Position numbers and translations under genes: made by a program. Below, piece by piece: positions 59,936-64,000 of a stretch of DNA of 64,000 nt. The notes beneath the pieces are model-generated. The model saw only the letters and a program-made list of their open reading frames with translations. It ran no database searches and was not told the origin of the DNA. How positions within the stretch are numbered: position 1 is the stretch's first letter; every line of letters starts with the position of its first letter. The stretch comes from Margaritifera margaritifera. Taxonomy: Eukaryota > Mollusca > Bivalvia > Unionida > Margaritiferidae. The stretch covers positions 62,001 through 126,000 of the forward strand of contig JAQPZY010001423.1 of NCBI GenBank assembly GCA_029931535.1, read 5' to 3'.

Positions 59936-60810
59936 TTAAAATATAAAGTCACACGTTTTAATATAAATCACTCCTTTAAAAAGTCCAAGACCTTCTCAGC
60001 TGGAACACCATCACAGGGCAAAATGTTGCCTCCATTAGTAACCTCTTACAACGTGCTCAACAGCACACTAGGCTGTTTCTATATTTCTGAGCCCATAGGG
60101 GAATAAAAAAAAAGCAAACATCTGACATTCAGACACTAAATGCATAGCAAACAGATGTAACCATAATACTAGAAGCACTACCAAACAATTGTTGTCCAAA
60201 TGTGATTGCACACCCATCATCTCAAGAGTGAAAATAAGCCATGAAAACCAACTTTGCATCACTTGTGTACAAGAACACTTACAGCAATGAAAATGGCTAT
60301 TCAACGATTACAAAGGCATTGACTATCATATCCAGTAGAATAGTTACTGTTATAAGCTGAAAATCAAGCACTAAACAATTTTTAAATTCACAAAGTGACC
60401 AATAACTTTAAATAATCACTTCCGAGTAATCATTTTTCAAGCATGGTAGTGGCAAATTAAGTTACTGTGATATCTGCATAAGTGAGAGTAAGTAATGAGC
60501 TTCCTGCCAAATTTTTACTTGTTTTGTTGTGTCTTTGGATTTATTTGTACAAAATGAAAGAAGAAATACAAGCCAAAGAAAGAATAAACGTATTTAGGAT
60601 ATTCTGATCCAAAATTGAACAGTTATTTCCATATTAACATATCAGGTGCAGCATCATGCTATGGGTGCTGGGAGGGTGGGGTAATTTCTCAATATAAAAT
60701 ATCAAAATATAAAAAAATTTTGGGCAAATTTGTTTTGTTCCCAAGTTTTAGGACAGGGAAATAAAAAAAAAATTTAATGTCCTAAGATATATGGTAATTA
60801 CGCTAATATA

Positions 60811-61027
60811 CCATATATACTCATGTATAAGTCGGGTCCAAATGCAAACAACATAGACCATGATCTGCCGGCGCATAATGCGCCGGCAGATCAGGGTCTA
60901 TGTTGTTTGTTCTACTGATTAGTCCTTACAAACTGCATAGACCCAGATCTGCCAGCGCATTATGCCACGGCAGATCTGGGTCTATGCAGTTTGCAGTTGG
61001 TATAAGCTTATACGCAAGTACTGACGG
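60811..61027. mobile_element. TA-flanked double-hairpin MITE, copy 2 (best preserved hairpin)
   Basis: TA at 60809-60810 and 61028-61029. It starts CCATATATACTCATGTATAA. The first hairpin has a perfect 15-bp core, GATCTGCCGGCGCAT and ATGCGCCGGCAGATC with one base between, extended to about 33 bp per arm with one mismatch. The second hairpin pairs CATAGACCCAGATCTGCC with GGCAGATCTGGGTCTATG. Length 217 bp, as in copy 1. Confidence 0.92.
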
Positions 61028-61350
61028 TATGGTGATGTTTCCCACAATCAAACTCCTTAGAGATCTTGATAATAGCTTACACAAGTCATATAAAAATCTG
61101 ATCAGAAATATGGCCTCTATAATGTTCACAAGATCAGACAAACTGCCTCATTAATATGTGTGGATGTTGCTCATAATCAATCTCATCTTATAGATCTTGA
61201 TGATGTAAGCTTACATACAAACCTGATCAGAAACGATGCCTCTAGAGTGTTTACAAACAAGTGTTGATGGATGGTCAGAGTGTGCATGACAGATGAAACA
61301 CGATGGATGACAGACACAGGGCCATACCATAAGCTCACTTAACCTTTGTT
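61028..61350 (+). repeat. Short array of the CAGCCAATCAGATGCAAGAT family
   Basis: Two units (CCTTAGAGATCTTGATAATA, AATCTGATCAGAAATATGGC, TGCCTCATTAATATGTGTGG) and an end with GGCCATACCATAAGCTCACT. It abuts the MITE at 60811-61027. Confidence 0.7.
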
Positions 61351-61606
61351 CAGAAAAGCCAAACGAGATCAGACTGTACTTGAAAATTACATGGTTAACG
61401 ATGTGTGTCCAATGAATTGGCCTGCATTTTTACCATAAAACCACTTAAATTATAGCACAAAGCTTTAAAAATAAAAAATAAATTTAATTTTTTTTTTATG
61501 TATTCATCTTCTTTACATCTTTCTCTTGGTAACTTCAGAGTACATTATAGAATTTCTCTACAGACCATTTTTGGGTACAGCAACTTAGAGAGAACCTGAT
61601 GGCTAC

Positions 61607-61651
61607 CTTGATCTGGGGTTGGTGTACCAGACCAGCTTCTGGGCCTCAAAA
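61607..61651 (-). CDS. PICALM/SNAP91-like: AP180/PICALM-type protein, GTPTPDQ exon (15 codons, cassette-like)
   Basis: A 45-bp exon with acceptor GGTTTGATTTTCCAG and donor GTAGCC. It is phase 1 at both ends and encodes LRPRSWSGTPTPDQ plus split codons. The only open frame consistent with the next exon's phase is this Ser/Thr/Pro-rich one. The exon may be optional, because its removal keeps the frame. It lies closest to the missing 5' part of the gene; exons for the ANTH phosphoinositide-binding domain were not seen to the right of it. Confidence 0.6.
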
Positions 61652-61769
61652 CTGGAAAATCAAACCATTACTTGTGCTAAAGTAATCATCAAAACATATG
61701 TAACTGACGAATGATGACCACCCAAAAGAGTGATTATTGTTACATAAGTATTTAAAAGGTTAAGGAATC

Positions 61770-63475
61770 AATAACAAGATCACTCACCTGACTGACATTT
61801 GTCTAAAAGCCAAAAGCAAGAGCACTTGGTCAAGAAATCTGGGACAGAGGGATGCTTGCTGTTAAAATCTGTCCATTACTGTTGATTCCATATGTCATGA
61901 AAAAATGTTTCAAGGTTTTTGTAGTTTTTTTATTATCTTCATCCATATTTGATTGCACACCAGCATCATTTGTCCAATACTGAATGGCCCCCATCCAGGA
62001 TATTTTGTGTCAAAGTTGGTCAAATTTTGTTCAGCATATTATTTTAGATAAAGTTGCATAATGTTTTTCTACTTTTAGTAATGGCACCATATTTGATGGT
62101 GGAACAGTACTGTATATACTCATGTGTAAGCCGATACCAACTGCAAACTGCATAGACCCAGATATGCCATCACATAATGCGCCAGCAGATCTGGGTCTAT
62201 GCAGTTTGTAAGGACTAATCAGTAGAACAAACAACACAGACTGATCCGGGTCTATGTTGTTTGCATTTGGACCCAGCTTATACACGAGTATATGTGGTAT
62301 ATTTTGTATAAATCTGAAAGGTTTTCAAGCTAGGACACTTTCTGTCAAATTGGTCACATTCTGTCAAGTGGTTATTTAGAAGAAGTTAGTGAAGGTTTAT
62401 CTATTTTTAGTAACAGTGGCCATTTGATGGCAGATAAGCATAAAATATATAAAAATGAAAGTCTTTATGTCATGACACTTTCTTTAAAGCTTGGTCAAAT
62501 TCTATTAAGTGGTTTTGAGGAAGTTGTTTGAATGTCTTTTATTTTTAGTAACAGAGGCCATATTTGATGACAGATTGGCATAATTTATACAAACTTGAAA
62601 GATTTTCAATGCAGGATGCTTTTTGTAAAGTTTGGTCAAATTCTATTCAGTGGTTTTGGAGAAGTCGTTGAAATGTTTTTCCATTGGAGAAGACATTTTT
62701 CTATTTTTGGTAACAGCATTCATATTCAATGGCAGATCAGGATCACTTGTTCAAACTTTAAAGGTCTTCATGCCAGGAAACTTTCTGTCAAGTTTAGTGA
62801 AATTTTATTCAGCATCTTCGGAGAAGTCGTTTATAGGTTTTTCTATTTTTAGTATTGGTGGCCATATTTGATGGTGGATTGGCATTTTTTTTTACAAATT
62901 TGAAACATCTTCATGCCAGGATGCTTTCTGTCAAATTCAATCAAATTCTGTTCAGCAGTTGTGGTGAAGTCATTCAAGGTTTTTCGATTTTTAGTAACGG
63001 CATTCATATTTGAAGGTAGATTGGCATAATTTTTACGAACTTGAAAGGCCTTTGTTCCACGATGCTCAGAGTCAAATTTGGTTGAAATTGGTAAGGAGGT
63101 TTTTGAGAAGTTGCAAAAAGCAAATGTTGATGGATGATAGACAGGTTTTTCTATTCTTGGTAATGGCAGCACCATTTGATGATGCATCAACATGATTTAT
63201 ACAAACTTGAAAGGTTTTCATGCCAGGATTCTTTATGTCATATTTTGTTCATAATGTGATCAATGGTTTTGGAGAAGTCATTTAAAGGTTTTTATATTTT
63301 TAGTACTTGTGGCCACATTTGAAAACAGATCAGCATCATTTGTACAAACCTGAAAGGCATTATGGCCATTATGCTCTGTGCCAAGTTTTTGTTGAAATTG
63401 GTCTGGTGATGTTTAAGAAGTTCGAAATAGCAATTTTTGATGGACACCTCGAGGCCAGGCCAGCTAAAAATGTAA
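61770..63475 (+). mobile_element. Array element of the GCCATATTTGATGGTGGAT family, split by a MITE
   Basis: The start (CACTCACCTGACTGACATTT, AAGAAATCTGGGACAG) matches 32935. About nine units of 130-165 bp follow, each with TTTTTAGTAACAGTGGCC, AAACTTGAAAGGTTTTCA, GCCAGGATGCTTTCTGTCA and AAATTCTGTTCAG. One unit is split by the MITE at 62110-62297. Open frames on both strands within it (62595-63575) follow from the repeat. Confidence 0.85.
62110..62297. mobile_element. TA-flanked hairpin MITE, copy 3 (inserted in an array, reverse orientation)
   Basis: TA at 62108-62109 and 62298-62299. The surrounding array unit reads GATGGTGGAACAG before and TTTTGTATAAATCTGAAAGG after, which join into the normal unit when the element is removed. 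Termini CTGTATATACTCATGTG and GAGTATATGTGG. Relative to copies 1 and 2 it is reversed and lacks about 29 bp of one hairpin. Confidence 0.93.
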
Positions 63476-64000
63476 AATTGTATGTGCATCTCAGAAAAAG
63501 CCAGCAGACTGGTTTGTAGAAATCAAACTTAGGCAACAGAAATTGTGTCCTTAAAAATAGGTCACAGTGACCCATTCCCCCCCCCCCCCCCCCGAGATCT
63601 TACATGAGAAGTTACTGACAAAGGGTAGTTTTTAAATAAAATAATGTGCTGTAAAGTTTCTTATGAGATTAACTTAACTGTAATGAATGAGAAGTAAGTA
63701 GCGGTTACAGCTATTTCTTACCGACTGCTTCCCGCCACATACTGGTGATGTGATTGTGATGACCTAATCTGTGTCTTTAAGTCCTGAGCATGGGAAGCAC
63801 TTTCTGAGATGCCAATTCTAATCAGTACAATTTTTCACCTCATTATTTTCAAAGCTACCAAAACCTGAATCATCATGAAAGTCACCAGGAAAATACAGTA
63901 AAATAAATTCATTCAAATGACAATGTAAGATAATAGCATCTACAGGAGAAAGCTGTAAGATAATAGCATCTACAGGAGAAAGCCTTTTTTTAACTGTGAT
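63475..64000. other. Intron sequence at the right edge
   Basis: No gene was seen. It holds a poly-C tract (63577-63593) and a 30-bp direct duplication (TGTAAGATAATAGCATCTAC at 63924 and 63954). A good minus-strand donor-like GTAAGAAAT occurs at 63721-63713 but no convincing exon precedes it. Confidence 0.5.

Noticed and set aside
60000..60060. Minus-strand acceptor-like GATGGTGTTCCAG with a following GT as an extra small exon
   Set aside because: The implied exon would be only about 8 bp and encodes nothing recognisable.
63722..63741. Possible further upstream exon of the AP180/PICALM-type gene (strong GTAAGAAAT donor on the minus strand, frame MWREAV)
   Set aside because: The phase would fit, but the upstream acceptors are poor, the exon would be only about 20 bp, and the residues match nothing in the family.

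Overview
The window looks like A+T-rich nuclear DNA of an invertebrate animal, most likely a lophotrochozoan (mollusc-like). The evidence is spliced genes with long introns, metazoan protein families, tRNA-derived SINEs, hAT, DIRS and RNase H-bearing LINE remnants, and abundant 100-170 bp tandem arrays resembling the 'pearl'-type elements of bivalves. The exact group is inference. There are no bacterial operons and no intact viral genes.

Two spliced genes can be supported. On the plus strand, two exons (2493-2590 and 15843-16265), separated by a 13.25 kb intron, encode most of NDUFAF4, a mitochondrial complex I assembly factor; its first exon was not found. On the minus strand, six exons (61651 down to 32531) encode the C-terminal adaptor-binding tail and stop codon of an AP180/PICALM-type clathrin assembly protein; its ANTH-domain exons would lie beyond 64000. 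All splice phases agree. A third, weaker gene signal is a 65-codon minus-strand exon (4693-4887) with an N-terminal PCNA-binding-like motif, lying antisense inside the long NDUFAF4 intron.

Layout: 1-2492 is non-coding. 2493-16265 is NDUFAF4; its long intron holds MITEs, a SINE, tandem arrays, a decayed DIRS-like retroelement with inverted terminal repeats (8551-11078) and long TA microsatellites. 16266-32530 is mainly intergenic or untranslated, with three MITE-like inverted-repeat elements, one 160-bp-type array and a doubtful terminal exon near 18431. 32531-64000 is the clathrin-assembly gene. Its introns hold two oppositely oriented copies of a hAT transposon, two oppositely oriented fragments of one LINE family, at least four copies of a TA-flanked hairpin MITE, and many interspersed arrays.

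I did not find a new protein-coding system. The unusual material is in the repeats. Several unrelated 150-170 bp core repeats are bounded by similar terminal signatures. A 58-bp satellite seems to derive from half of the hairpin MITE. A 29-bp minisatellite seems to have grown from the YVDD region of a LINE. One array ends almost exactly at a splice donor of the clathrin-assembly gene. All identifications come from reading the sequence and recalling protein families; no searches were run.
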